From Macrococcus sp. DPC7161 (GTDB taxonomy: Bacteria > Bacillota > Bacilli > Staphylococcales > Staphylococcaceae), in assembly GCF_004117835.1 (NCBI RefSeq), contig NZ_SDSC01000009.1, forward strand, positions 1 to 64,000: a DNA stretch of 64,000 bases. The letters run 5' to 3'. A program made the position numbers and the translations under genes. The notes below the pieces were generated by a model. It was not told the origin of the DNA. It saw only the letters and a list, made by a program, of their open reading frames with translations, and did no database searches. Of this stretch, positions 1 to 9,165 are shown in pieces. Positions within the stretch are counted from its first letter, which is position 1, and each line of letters starts with the position of its first letter.

Positions 1-74
1 TCATAGCCATTATTTCCGTCTTTATATTCTTTAATAAGTCTTAATTTAAAATCAAGTTCATGCTTTTTATTCAA
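1..74 (-). mobile_element. IS3-family transposase OrfA, N-terminal part, cut by window edge
   Basis: Reading left from a TTG at 74-72 there is an open frame to the window edge, about 24 residues beginning (M)NKKHELDFKLRLIKEY. This resembles the start of the helix-turn-helix OrfA of IS3/IS150-group elements, where a basic N-terminus is followed by FKLxxVKEY. A ribosome-binding-like AGGGGTG lies 6 bases upstream, inside the right-hand arm of the hairpin at 81-120. The rest of the element would lie outside the window, so completeness cannot be judged. The family call rests on a short stretch and is moderately sure. Confidence 0.6.
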
Positions 75-80
75 AATAAA

Positions 81-125
81 CACCCCTAAAGTTGAATTTT
101 AAGGTTCAACTTTAGGGGTGCACTT
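81..125 (-). repeat. IS-end-like 16-bp hairpin, copy 1
   Basis: CACCCCTAAAGTTGAA (81-96) and its exact reverse complement (105-120) are separated by 8 bases, and CACTT follows. Read on the minus strand this is the leader of the OrfA frame, and the inner arm carries the likely ribosome-binding sequence. A second copy in the same orientation lies at 6825-6869. I infer that it is the terminal segment of the IS element. Alternatively it is a terminator hairpin next to which an IS inserted. Confidence 0.6.
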
Positions 126-164
126 CAAAATTATTTCCAGGCTTTAATTTTTCTTTCATTTAAT

Positions 165-311
165 TTATTGAATTTCTATCGTACTTCCCACTGTAATCGT
201 AGGTAATGCCTTATCTTCCAAATACAATGTCCCAGATTGTTCTGCTTCAGTACTACCATCAATATATAAACTTTGTTCTTCAGTCGGACACAGTCTTAAA
301 ATTATGATCAT
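165..311 (-). pseudogene. Partial srlB copy with in-frame internal deletion
   Basis: Bases 184-262 match the 3' half of the intact srlB (1599-1677), and bases 255-284 match 1754-1783 with one mismatch. The intervening 84 bases of srlB are missing. The deletion joins two ACCATCAA sequences, so it probably arose by slippage or recombination between these direct repeats, and it keeps the frame. The open frame runs from an ATG at 311 to a TAA at 165 (48 residues), but it lacks the N-terminal half of the EIIA domain. It lies 40 bases from the IS end. It is most likely non-functional debris of a duplication. Confidence 0.8.
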
Positions 312-483
312 ATCATCTTTTAGTCATGACAGACACTCCCGTAAATTGATATTATTATAATTTATTTATTATCAATTCACTTTGTGCGTTAATTAGTCTA
401 ACATCATTTCTACTACCCTTATAAAGTAACTATATTAATGATGATACAACTATATGTCTCTAAAATTCTTTTAGTGTACCTTG

Positions 484-1053
484 TTACGAACTTGAAAAAT
501 GCTTAGAAGACTCGATATCCTTTAATTTGAATATCAATGATTGTATTAACTGTTTCTTACATAATTGTTTTTCTAATATGATAGTATCATTTAAATCATC
601 GTTATTTTCTTGTAGACTATCAAGTAATTTATAAGCATCTTCATATTCTTTCATTTCATACAAAGCGGTATATATGTTCAATTTCCATATATTTAAATAT
701 TTTTTACTATCTATTAAACTTTTAATGGATAGCAAACTATCTAGAAGCATATATGGATCCTTGTCCTTCTTATATTGATTAATTGCATCATTCATTGGCT
801 TCACATGGCTTAAATAATATCTTCTATTACTAATATTTATAATAAAAAATAGAGATACCATAAACACCAATATATTACCTACAACGTATATCGTAATCCA
901 TAATAGAAAATGTTCCGAGTATTTTGCAATCATCCAAAACAGAAATATAAATGATAGAATAAAATACACACGAATAGCATATCTAGTTACTTTTGATTCC
1001 GAAGTCTTGTCTTCACCTGAAAAACTAATAATTTCATCAATGTTATACTTCAA
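484..1053 (-). CDS. Membrane protein with cytoplasmic helical C-terminus, unknown function
   Basis: A 189-residue product that I do not recognise. Two adjacent hydrophobic segments (about residues 27-47 and 51-73) form a membrane hairpin. After this comes a soluble alpha-helical tail with a YEMKEYEDAYKLLDSL stretch reminiscent of a single TPR-like helix pair. The tail ends in a Ser-rich C-terminus. The ATG at 1053 has no strong ribosome-binding site nearby. The left-hand neighbours are the srlB fragment and IS end, so it may be accessory DNA. No function is proposed. Confidence 0.6.
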   Translation of the reverse strand: MKYNIDEIISFSGEDKTSESKVTRYAIRVYFILSFIFLFWMIAKYSEHFLLWITIYVVGNILVFMVSLFFIINISNRRYYLSHVKPMNDAINQYKKDKDPYMLLDSLLSIKSLIDSKKYLNIWKLNIYTALYEMKEYEDAYKLLDSLQENNDDLNDTIILEKQLCKKQLIQSLIFKLKDIESSKHFSSS

Positions 1054-1176
1054 TCAATACGCCCTCTTTCACTTCATTCAAGATTAGTGATTTTTAAATT
1101 TTATATGCTACTTTGCTTAATTTTTTATCACTTTAAAGAATGCTTTTCTAAGTTATTTTGTAAATGCGTAAGAAAC

Positions 1177-1419
1177 CTAAGAATACAACATTAATTTTAT
1201 GAATTGAATTACTCGTTTTAAAGTATGAAAGAATGACATTAGTCCTACAGGCAAGAACACAATCCATGCCATAAATGTCTGACGTAATTGCCAATATGAC
1301 AAATATTTTTCTTGGAAATCTTTTGAAAAACGTTCTCTAAAAATCATCACAAAACTAACACTTAATAACAATGCACTCAGTAGGCATCCCCAAAATATTT
1401 CTTGAAATAACTCAAACAA
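1177..1419 (-). CDS. Small two-helix membrane protein, unknown function
   Basis: An 80-residue product, start TTG at 1419, preceded by GAGGGG about 8 bases upstream. Two hydrophobic stretches (about residues 8-27 and 47-65) are separated by a charged loop (RERFSKDFQEKYLSYWQLRQ). I do not recognise the family. It lies between the 189-residue membrane protein and the sorbitol operon, on the same strand as both, and is separated from the latter by the terminator at 1529-1564. Confidence 0.5.
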   Translation of the reverse strand: MFELFQEIFWGCLLSALLLSVSFVMIFRERFSKDFQEKYLSYWQLRQTFMAWIVFLPVGLMSFFHTLKRVIQFIKLMLYS

Positions 1420-1528
1420 AAGTTAACCCCTCTTTGTTCCCAATTTATGATGCTCTATTTTATAACATTAAAATAATCATAAACTATAGAAATAGACTAG
1501 TAAATATAAATTGATAATATGAAATAGA

Positions 1529-1564
1529 AAAACCCAAAACACCAATTTAAGTGTTTTGGGTTTT
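1529..1564 (-). terminator. Terminator of the sorbitol operon
   Basis: AACCCAAAACAC (1531-1542) pairs with GTGTTTTGGGTT (1551-1562) around an 8-base loop. The A-run on the left becomes a U-tract on the minus strand. It lies 18 bases past the srlB stop. Its near symmetry could also let it work from the other side. Confidence 0.85.
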
Positions 1565-1579
1565 TACAAACGATTCACC

Positions 1580-1927
1580 TTATCTAATTATTATACTGCT
1601 TCCCACTGTAATCGTAGGTAATGCCTTATCTTCCAAATACAATGTCCCAGATTGTTCTGCTTCAGTACTACCATCAAACTTCAATGTAATATGTCCTAAA
1701 TCATTTAAATTTTTAATTACTGAGTTCCCTACTTTAGTAATTTCATATGATTCACCATCAATATATAATCTTTGTTCTTCAGTAATTGTATCGACATTAT
1801 TTACTTCAATGATGTAGCAATAATCTACTAATTCTTGCGGTGCATTTTCCCCAAATAAGATAACCATTTTTTCAGCATTGAATGCAGTCGCATCTTTTCC
1901 TATTGATTTCACTACAGTTTGGTACAT
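1580..1927 (-). CDS. srlB: PTS glucitol/sorbitol-specific EIIA component
   Basis: A 115-residue protein of normal length for the glucitol-specific EIIA (GutA/SrlB) family, which relays phosphate from HPr to the EIIB domain during sorbitol uptake. Family features are the GENAPQELVDYCYII block and the LGHITLKFDG block. It is last in the operon, 21 bases after srlE, with AAGGAGG ahead of its ATG. It has a single histidine, H79 in LGHIT. The position where enterobacterial SrlB carries its phosphorylated histidine, just after the YCxI motif, is isoleucine here. Part of this gene is duplicated at 165-311. Confidence 0.88.
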   Translation of the reverse strand: MYQTVVKSIGKDATAFNAEKMVILFGENAPQELVDYCYIIEVNNVDTITEEQRLYIDGESYEITKVGNSVIKNLNDLGHITLKFDGSTEAEQSGTLYLEDKALPTITVGSSIIIR

Positions 1928-1948
1928 TTTTATATTGCCTCCTTATTG

Positions 1949-2950
1949 CTAATCATATAATCCAAAACTTGCTAACCAAGCGATAAATACCCTCGGTGCA
2001 CCATTTAAAAATCTAGAATAAAGTACAGATGGCACACCTACCTCAATTGTCTTTGTTTCTGCTTCAGCTAATCCTAAACCAACGGGGATAAAATCACAAG
2101 CATTTTGAGTATTAATTGCAAATAATGCTGGTAATGCTAAATTCGGTGGTATATTACCTTTACCAATTTCAACACCAATTAATGTTCCTAATACTTGTCC
2201 GATAACCCCTCCAGGACCTAATAAAGGACTTAAAAATGGTAATGAACAAATAAATCCGATAGCCATCAAGCCCCAAATCGTGCCTGCCAATGGTGACATA
2301 ACATGCGCGAACATATCACCAATACCTGATCCTTGTATGATACCAATTAATAATGCTACAAATCCCATAAATGGAATAATCGTATGTAACATTGTTTCAA
2401 CTGCATCACGTGATGCTTGATAAAATGTATTAATAACTTTACCTGCCCCTAAGCCGATTTTAGTTAATAAACTTTTATTTTCTTGTTCAGCTCTTGTTTC
2501 CATGATTTTCTTATCCGCTGAATATTTAGGTTGAACCGTCTTTTGTTCAACAACCGGTGTAACTGGTGTATCATTATCCCCTGCTACACTTACTTGATCT
2601 ACATCTACATTTGATACATAAATTGATTCAGTGATATATTGTCTTAAAGGACCACTTTTACCTGTCGCCATAATGTTGATAGTTGGTATCCCTTTTTGAG
2701 GATAGATACCACATCTTAAAGTACCACCACAATCAATTACCGCAGCCATGATTTCACTTTCAGGCACAGAAGTTTCAAATCCATTTACAGCTGTTGCTCC
2801 AGTAATTTCACAAATCTTATCTACAATCGCTGGTTTATGGCCACCTGTAATATAAACTAATTTATCTTTTTCACCGTTTACACCTATTTCCAATGGGCCA
2901 CCGAATCCGCCAGACCCTTTAACGATTCTAGCTTTATTTGACATAACCAT
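1949..2950 (-). CDS. srlE: PTS glucitol/sorbitol-specific EIIBC component
   Basis: A 333-residue protein. The N-terminal EIIB domain (about 1-125) has the conserved [14 protein letters not shown] region, with C80 as likely phosphocysteine. It is followed by a linker and a membrane domain with several hydrophobic helices (about 185-330) including [18 protein letters not shown]. With SrlA it forms the membrane channel that imports sorbitol as sorbitol-6-phosphate. The start overlaps the srlA stop (TAATG), and a second in-frame ATG lies two codons on. Gene order matches the gut operon of lactobacilli. Confidence 0.92.
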   Translation of the reverse strand: MVMSNKARIVKGSGGFGGPLEIGVNGEKDKLVYITGGHKPAIVDKICEITGATAVNGFETSVPESEIMAAVIDCGGTLRCGIYPQKGIPTINIMATGKSGPLRQYITESIYVSNVDVDQVSVAGDNDTPVTPVVEQKTVQPKYSADKKIMETRAEQENKSLLTKIGLGAGKVINTFYQASRDAVETMLHTIIPFMGFVALLIGIIQGSGIGDMFAHVMSPLAGTIWGLMAIGFICSLPFLSPLLGPGGVIGQVLGTLIGVEIGKGNIPPNLALPALFAINTQNACDFIPVGLGLAEAETKTIEVGVPSVLYSRFLNGAPRVFIAWLASFGLYD

Positions 2951-3504
2951 TACTTCCCTTCTAAGTGAACTTCTTTACTTAATTTAACACCTTGTTGTTT
3001 CTCTACAAAACTTGTTGTGAAATCTGTTACCCAACCGCCAATAAAGTTGAGGATAATTCCGACGATCATATAGCGCACTGCTAAGTCTGTCATAGGTAAA
3101 TCGAGTTGTTTAATCCCATTTGCAATACCTAAAAATATAAATAATTCAGCCGGATTGATATGTGGAAATAACCCATTACTCGTATGTGCAAACTGTGCTG
3201 CTGAAGCGAAATAACTCGGCTTGTATTTCTCTGGCATAAATCTTCCTAATGAATGAACCATTGGGTTTGCTAACATAAATGATCCTAGTAAAGGCAACAC
3301 TAAATATCTCAAAAACGGATTTCCTGCTGATTTCTGTGCAATCTTATTAATTCTTTCCTCACCGATTAATTGAATTAATGTATTCATAGCGATTAATAGC
3401 ATTAAAACTAAAGGCACGATAGATGTCATCCAACTAATAAATGTATCCGCACCTGTCTGGAATAACTTGATAAATCCTTCTGCTAACTTAACGATAAAAT
3501 CCAT
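2950..3504 (-). CDS. srlA: PTS glucitol/sorbitol-specific EIIC component
   Basis: A 184-residue integral membrane protein with several hydrophobic helices and the family block [21 protein letters not shown]. It is the usual length for the EIIC subunit (SrlA/GutC), which pairs with the membrane part of SrlE to move sorbitol. It sits directly between srlM and srlE with no gap, indicating translational coupling and one transcript. Confidence 0.92.
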   Translation of the reverse strand: MDFIVKLAEGFIKLFQTGADTFISWMTSIVPLVLMLLIAMNTLIQLIGEERINKIAQKSAGNPFLRYLVLPLLGSFMLANPMVHSLGRFMPEKYKPSYFASAAQFAHTSNGLFPHINPAELFIFLGIANGIKQLDLPMTDLAVRYMIVGIILNFIGGWVTDFTTSFVEKQQGVKLSKEVHLEGK

Positions 3505-3960
3505 CTAATTGACCCCTCTCTTTTTTACTAAGCCATTTACGTTGTTAACAACACGCATTAAAGGCGATGGAATTGATTTAATTTCTCCGCCACTTTGAAT
3601 CACATTAAATGTGTGTTGTGCATCTAAAATAGCTTTCGTAAGTAATTTATTATAGTGTGATAAATCCTGACATTTAATTTGATTAATTTTTTTACCTTCA
3701 AGCCCTTTAAGCTTCTTAAATTTTGCAAATACTGTGACACCTTGCATATAACGCATTTCTTCAATTTCATTCTTACCATTAATTTGAATGAGCACTAATG
3801 TACCTGATTTAAATATAGATGGTCTTCTACCAATCGATACACGACCCTTTTCACGCATTTCAATGTAGTTCTTATTGAAATTTTTAATTTGAAAGATACC
3901 TAATACATATTGAACACCAAATCCAATTGCTAACATTACTATCAATAGAATAAAAAACAT
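3505..3960 (-). CDS. srlM: Glucitol operon activator GutM-type protein
   Basis: A 151-residue protein with an N-terminal hydrophobic segment (about 1-20) and a basic soluble remainder containing KNYIEMREKGRVSIGRR, typical of the GutM/SrlM family. In enterobacteria and lactobacilli this small protein assists transcription of the sorbitol operon. How it does so with a membrane anchor is unclear. It lies between the PRD regulator and srlA, as in the Lactobacillus casei gut cluster (gutFRMCBA). Confidence 0.88.
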   Translation of the reverse strand: MFFILLIVMLAIGFGVQYVLGIFQIKNFNKNYIEMREKGRVSIGRRPSIFKSGTLVLIQINGKNEIEEMRYMQGVTVFAKFKKLKGLEGKKINQIKCQDLSHYNKLLTKAILDAQHTFNVIQSGGEIKSIPSPLMRVVNNVNGLVKKRGVN

Positions 3961-3961
3961 A

Positions 3962-5841
3962 TTACAACCTCATTTCCTGATTTACTAGTTTTACAAAATC
4001 AACATAATGCTTTACACCATCAAGTTTGTTAATGAAATAGTCATTTGAACTAATATATAAAATTTCCTCATAAATTCGAATCAGTACAGCTTCGTTTACA
4101 TTCTGATTCGGAATACCTATTAAAATTACCATCTTTAAATTTTGACCACACTTTATTGATGATGGTATTAAAGCAATTTTCACTAAGAGTGCATTCCCAT
4201 CATAATCAGTATGCGGGAAACCAATAGCACCATTGATTGTTGAGCGCTCGTTTTCCTTACTAATCAACTTACTTTTAAACGTTTCATTAACATGACCTTC
4301 ATTTATTAATTCGTCACATAATGTATTAATGACAGTTTCATAATTATCGCTTTCTACTAAATAAAAATCATCAGGTGATAAATGAGACAATATTGTACTA
4401 TGGTTATTATATTTCTTGTTGTTAACATCCTTATAGATTAAAAATTGCTCAATTTTAGACTTCAACAATGCCTGGTCTAATATATCATCAATATAAACAA
4501 CTTTATTAAACATTTGATGAACCTGCACACTCGAAACAACCAACTTATATTGATCGACTAAACTTTTAGTTAATGCATCTTGAGGAAATACGTCGATTTG
4601 TGTATTCGTGGTAAAAATATTCTTTAAATAAGAAGTTATCAATTTAGTTGTACTTAATCCTTGATCTGTAATAACAGCAACTTTTTCAATAGATTTGAGT
4701 GCTCGGTCAATTTCTTCAAGGTAGACACTAAAGTATAGTGCAATAAAGCTTAATTCGTTTTCAGGTACGTCAACTTCTGTCTGTTTCTTAATTTGATCTG
4801 CTAGTACCTTCGATAATTCATATGCAAAAGGATATTTAAATTGAATGTTTTGTATCGTATTATCCTTTAACTCAATTTTGAAGATTAAACGGTTAATCAT
4901 TTGAATCAAATGTAATTTAATGTCATGAGAAAATAATGCATCATCAATCTTTATTTGATAAAAATAATTGATATCCTTAATCGTCTCCTGAATAATAATA
5001 TCTATTACTTCATTTTGTTTCGTTTTATTTAACTGGTCCATAATCGTAGCACGTCTACCAATTAACTGTAGAACGACTAACATTAATTCTTGTATGAGAT
5101 CTTCTTTTTCAAAAGTAGATTTCCAAATGTTTAAAACTTCTCGAAAATCATTAAAATAATCAGAATGATAAACAAATGGGTCAACTTGTAAAGCGTTGGT
5201 TATAAAATGTCCACTTGCCATTCTCATTTCAGTGACTTTTATTGCATTAAGTAAATTTTCAATTGTAGTACTTTCTAAATGATATTTCTTTTCTACTTCT
5301 TTAATACAATGCATTACCTCTTCTGAAATCGAATGATTTGCAATGATCTCTGGAAAAATCTCAATTACTGCTTTTCTAATTTGATATTCTTCACCATGAA
5401 GTAAAATACCTACATTTGTTATGCCATTAATGTCAACTTGAAATGGACCAAGTTCCGATTTTAAACTTTGAATGACTTTCACAGTACTAGCTTTACTTAA
5501 GAATAATTCATCTGCAATATCATCAATATTTGATATCTCATGGCATAATAAATATTGAAAGACTTGCCCCTTCCTTCTCAGTAAGGTTTGTGCATCAAGT
5601 TCTATTGATTCAACTAATTTTTGATACTTTGTTTTAAACTGATTTGAATCCACAATCGTTAAACAATATGAACCAAAACGTTTATCAATAGAAACAATCT
5701 GTCCAAAATACGTTTGTATTTGTAAACAATAATTCCCTAAAGTTCTAACTGAAATATTAAGATTAAAGGCTAAACGTTCTTCAGGAACATCTTGAGAAAA
5801 TAGAGATTCAATAATTGAAATATGCTTTTTAGTTAACTCCA
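3962..5841 (-). CDS. srlR: PRD-containing BglG/MtlR-type activator of the sorbitol operon
   Basis: The preferred start is the ATG at 5841 (626 residues; GGGAG upstream). A longer GTG start at 5881 would run into the srlD stop. Order of domains: N-terminal helix-turn-helix (ERLAFNLNISVRTLGNYCLQI), a second HTH (ISNIDDIADELFLSKASTVKVI), two PTS-regulation domains in the middle, and a C-terminal EIIA-like domain with the GFPHTDYDGNA histidine motif. Such proteins are switched by HPr- and EII-dependent phosphorylation, so that they activate when sorbitol is being imported and better sugars are absent. It is the second gene of its own target operon. Confidence 0.85.
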
Positions 5842-5861
5842 TAATCTCCCTACTTTCTGTT

Positions 5862-6656
5862 TTAGCCTCTTGATTTACCACCAGATATATTAATCGTAGT
5901 GCCTGTAATGTAATTTGAACGTTCAGAACTTAAATAACATACTAAATCAGCAACATCTTGTAATTTACCTACTCGTCGAATTGGAATAGATTTCGAATAA
6001 TCACCATTTAATTGATCAACTGTAATGTTTCTTGTGTATGCTAATGCTTCTTCGTAGGCAGGTGTTCTTAGACCCGTTTCTTCTAATATTCCTGGCGCGA
6101 TAGCAACAACTCTAATATTATGTTTGCCCAGTTCTTTTGCCCAACTACGCGTAAATCCGATTAACGCTGCCTTAGTAGCTGCATAAATACTTTGACCTTC
6201 AGAACCTTCTTGACCTGCTTCGCTCGCTACGTTAACAATAACACCGCCATCGTTCTGTACAAAATATTTACTTACTTCTTGAGCAAAGAAGACTGGTCCT
6301 TTCAAATTAACATTAAACATTAAATCTAAATCTGGCTCATTTATCTCGTATTGTGGTTTTTCACCCTTAACATCGACAAGCATTCTTGGTAAATTGATAC
6401 CCGCATTATTAACTAAAATATCAATTTTGCTTCGTTCTTCCAAGATAGTATGGATTGTTGACACAACATTTTCATAATTTGACACATCTGTTTTGATAAA
6501 TCGATAATTGGAATTTTCTAGTGTTTGATCATTTAAATCTGCATTATAAACATATGCACCTTGTTCCAATAATGATAAAACAATTTGACGTCCAATACCT
6601 GAGCTACCACCTGTAACAATTGCTACTTTTTCATTTAAACCTAACCATTGTTCCAT
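5862..6656 (-). CDS. srlD: Sorbitol-6-phosphate 2-dehydrogenase (SDR family)
   Basis: Starts at the ATG at 6656, 8 bases after AAGGAGG, giving 264 residues; an upstream ATG at 6719 lies within the promoter. It is a classical short-chain dehydrogenase: TGGSSGIG nucleotide-binding turn, NNAG, and catalytic Ser/YxxxK (YAATKAA). The protein ends in ISGGKSRG. It oxidises imported sorbitol-6-phosphate to fructose-6-phosphate with NAD+. It is the first gene of the srl operon, as gutF is in Lactobacillus casei. Confidence 0.88.
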   Translation of the reverse strand: MEQWLGLNEKVAIVTGGSSGIGRQIVLSLLEQGAYVYNADLNDQTLENSNYRFIKTDVSNYENVVSTIHTILEERSKIDILVNNAGINLPRMLVDVKGEKPQYEINEPDLDLMFNVNLKGPVFFAQEVSKYFVQNDGGVIVNVASEAGQEGSEGQSIYAATKAALIGFTRSWAKELGKHNIRVVAIAPGILEETGLRTPAYEEALAYTRNITVDQLNGDYSKSIPIRRVGKLQDVADLVCYLSSERSNYITGTTINISGGKSRG

Positions 6657-6684
6657 TTCTACGACCTCCTTATTTGATAAGCTC

Positions 6685-6713
6685 AGTATAGAATGAAACG
6701 CTTTCATAATTAA
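6685..6713 (-). promoter_or_regulatory. srl operon promoter with cre-like palindrome in the spacer
   Basis: On the minus strand a -10 TATACT (6690-6685) and a weak -35 TTAATT (6713-6708) are 17 bases apart. The spacer is almost entirely the palindrome ATGAAAGCGTTTCAT (6693-6707). This resembles a CcpA cre site but is one base shorter in the centre than the usual 14-mer. A repressor there would block RNA polymerase. A weak -35 fits the need for the PRD activator. Confidence 0.6.
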
Positions 6714-6824
6714 TATCATCTTTTGTGCACAATTTTGAATTTGAAAAAATAATTCATTTTATTTAAGAAATATACTTCGTATTAAATACTTTATTTTAAG
6801 AAGAAAAAACTCAAAACTAAAAAA

Positions 6825-6869
6825 CACCCCTAAAGTTGAATCTAAATAATCAACTTTAGGAGTGCACTT
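6825..6869 (-). terminator. Terminator of the mur operon; IS-end-like hairpin, copy 2
   Basis: CACCCCTAAAGTTGA (6825-6839) pairs with TCAACTTTAGGAGTG (6850-6864), one mismatch, and CACTT follows as in the copy at 81-125. On the minus strand it follows the murR stop (6883) and is succeeded by a U-rich stretch, so it should terminate mur transcripts. No transposase frame adjoins it. The shared sequence suggests a decayed IS end reused as a terminator. Confidence 0.75.
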
Positions 6870-6882
6870 TATTTCAAATCTA

Positions 6883-7728
6883 TTATTTACTCTTAAATTC
6901 CTGCACCGCTTCTTTTGTCGCATTAATCATCTTTTTATTTGCTTCATAATGCTTTACTAAATACGCATAGAAAATCACATCCACTGTGAACAGTTGAGCC
7001 ATTAAAGAGCTTGTTGCTGCATATCTGAGACTCTCTTCTGTACTGGCATCGTGAATGATTTGATAATCAGCCAGTTCTGCCAACTTACTTTCTTCATTGC
7101 TTGTAATACATACACTTTTTGCATTATATGTTTTACAAATATGCATTAATTTCTCAACTTCTTTATTGTTTCCGCCGCTTGTAATCCCTATAAATAATGC
7201 GTCTTCTTGAAATGAACCAATTGTTCCAGAGATTAAATGTGTGTCTAATGAATGTTGAACATTTAATCCTAATCTCAAAAATTTCTGATAGAAGTCTTGT
7301 GCAACTAAATTTGATGCTCCTATCCCAAAAACGACAATTACTTTTGCTTGTTCTATCGCGCTGACTATTTGATCAACTGAATCATCGTCTATCGTATGCT
7401 CTGTCATTTCCATTGAATAAGTCGCTCGAGACATTAGTTTATGTTTTAAACTTTTAATCGTTTCATCTTTTTCAATACGTTTAAAAACACTTACTTCATC
7501 ATCAGGAATATGTCTTGATATTGTGACTTTGAAATCACTTAATCCCTTATAATTCATCTTCTTTATAAATCTGATGACTGTTGCTGAACTTGTATTCGTA
7601 TTATCCCCTATTTCTTGAGCACTTAGTTGCACCGCTTCATCTGGATAATCAATGACATAGTTTGCTACACGTTGTTCTTGTTTCGTTAATTGATTCATAT
7701 GTTCTTTAATATACATTAATGGATTCAT
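6883..7728 (-). CDS. murR: RpiR-family regulator of MurNAc utilisation
   Basis: A 281-residue protein. The N-terminal HTH_6 domain (about 1-77, with TNTSSATVIRFIKKMNYKG) is followed by a SIS sugar-phosphate-binding domain (about 105-265, with VFGIGASNLVAQDF and GITSGGNNKEV). It is last in the mupG-murQ-murP-murR cluster, 18 bases after murP. By analogy with MurR of other bacteria it probably senses MurNAc-6-phosphate and controls this operon. The effector is inferred from context, not visible in the sequence. Confidence 0.88.
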   Translation of the reverse strand: MNPLMYIKEHMNQLTKQEQRVANYVIDYPDEAVQLSAQEIGDNTNTSSATVIRFIKKMNYKGLSDFKVTISRHIPDDEVSVFKRIEKDETIKSLKHKLMSRATYSMEMTEHTIDDDSVDQIVSAIEQAKVIVVFGIGASNLVAQDFYQKFLRLGLNVQHSLDTHLISGTIGSFQEDALFIGITSGGNNKEVEKLMHICKTYNAKSVCITSNEESKLAELADYQIIHDASTEESLRYAATSSLMAQLFTVDVIFYAYLVKHYEANKKMINATKEAVQEFKSK

Positions 7729-7746
7729 GATTCTACCCCAATATGT

Positions 7747-9165
7747 TTATTGTTTTGCTCTCATTTCTTTTGTAGTACCAAAGAAATAAGTGAATACAAA
7801 TCCTCCTGCATATGCTGCAAGTAGACCAGCAATGTATCCTAAATACATATTATCAGAAATTAATGGTAATAAGCTAATACCACTTGGACCAATCGCTACT
7901 GCACCAATCTTACCAATCCCTCCAATGACTGCACCGCCAATACCGCCACCAATACAAGCCGTAATAAATGGTCTACCTAGAGGTAATGTCACACCATAAA
8001 TCAACGGTTCTCCAATTCCTAATATACCAACCGGTAATGCACCTTTAATTAGATTGATTAAGTTACTATTCTTTCTACATCTAACCCATAAAGCAATTGC
8101 TGCTCCAACTTGACCAGCTCCTGCCATTGCTAGGATTGGCAATAAATAAGTCGCATGTGATTGGTTAATCATTTCAATATGAATAGGTGTTAAAACTTGG
8201 TGTAGTCCAAACATAACAAGTGGTAAGAATGTCGCCCCTAAAATAAATCCACTAATTGGACCACCAATGGCTAATACCCAGTTAATTGTTCCTACTAGAC
8301 CGTTTGATACAAATCCAGCAAGAGGCATAATTAAGAAAATTGTAGCAAGTCCCATAATGAGTAATGTAATGAAAGGTGTCACAATAATGTCTACTGCATT
8401 TGGAACGATTTTATGTAATTTACGTTCTAAAAGAGATAAAATCCATACAGCAAATACAACACCAATAATCCCACCTTGACCTGGTGCTAATGGTTGACCG
8501 TTAAAGATATTTTTAATTGGACTTTCAGGGTTCATGCCCATTAATAATGTCGTTCCACCAATGACACCACCTAATCCAGGTGTTGCTCCAAATTCTTTTG
8601 CAGCATTAATACCAACATAAATTACTAAATATGCAAATAAGCCATTTTTAATAATATTCAATACATCAACATACATTTGCCAAGTACCGGCATCTAATTG
8701 CTTACCAACAATCATATTAGATAAAACTGCTGCAATACCACCAATTAAACCTGCACCTACGAATGCTGGAATTAAAGGTACAAAGATATTAGCAATGGAT
8801 CTCAATATCCTCTTAAACTTACTATCATTGCGTCGATTAATATCTTCTTTAACAAGTTTTGCTTCATGATTTACACGTTCTTTATTACTTTTATGTTGAA
8901 TCTCTTCACCTAGTGGCACACCAATCATACTACTCATTTCATTGGCAACTTTATTCACTGTTCCCGGGCCAACAACAACTTGAAGCATGTCATCTTCAAC
9001 TATCCCCATCACACCATCTACAGCTTTTAAACCTTCAATATCCACTTTAGAATAATCAATAATACTCATACGAACACGTGTCATACAATGAATGACTTTT
9101 TCTAAGTTTTCTTTACCACCAACATGTTCTAGGATCCCTTTAGCAATCATTTGTTCTTTCGTCAT
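7747..9165 (-). CDS. murP: PTS N-acetylmuramic acid-type EIIBC transporter
   Basis: A 472-residue protein. N-terminal EIIB domain with phosphocysteine C27 ([10 protein letters not shown]), linker, then a glucose-superfamily EIIC domain with about ten membrane helices and the [18 protein letters not shown] substrate-site motif. No EIIA domain is fused, so it must borrow a glucose-type EIIA from elsewhere. In Staphylococcus aureus the orthologous transporter takes up MurNAc-GlcNAc as the phosphodisaccharide, and the neighbouring mupG supports the same role here. The start overlaps the murQ end region. Confidence 0.9.
   Translation of the reverse strand: MTKEQMIAKGILEHVGGKENLEKVIHCMTRVRMSIIDYSKVDIEGLKAVDGVMGIVEDDMLQVVVGPGTVNKVANEMSSMIGVPLGEEIQHKSNKERVNHEAKLVKEDINRRNDSKFKRILRSIANIFVPLIPAFVGAGLIGGIAAVLSNMIVGKQLDAGTWQMYVDVLNIIKNGLFAYLVIYVGINAAKEFGATPGLGGVIGGTTLLMGMNPESPIKNIFNGQPLAPGQGGIIGVVFAVWILSLLERKLHKIVPNAVDIIVTPFITLLIMGLATIFLIMPLAGFVSNGLVGTINWVLAIGGPISGFILGATFLPLVMFGLHQVLTPIHIEMINQSHATYLLPILAMAGAGQVGAAIALWVRCRKNSNLINLIKGALPVGILGIGEPLIYGVTLPLGRPFITACIGGGIGGAVIGGIGKIGAVAIGPSGISLLPLISDNMYLGYIAGLLAAYAGGFVFTYFFGTTKEMRAKQ

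Noticed and set aside
1551-1817. Plus-strand frame opposite srlB
   Set aside because: It is antisense to a well-supported gene and starts inside its terminator.
5842-5881. N-terminal extension of SrlR to 5881
   Set aside because: It overlaps the end of srlD and lacks a ribosome-binding site; the ATG at 5841 has GGGAG upstream.
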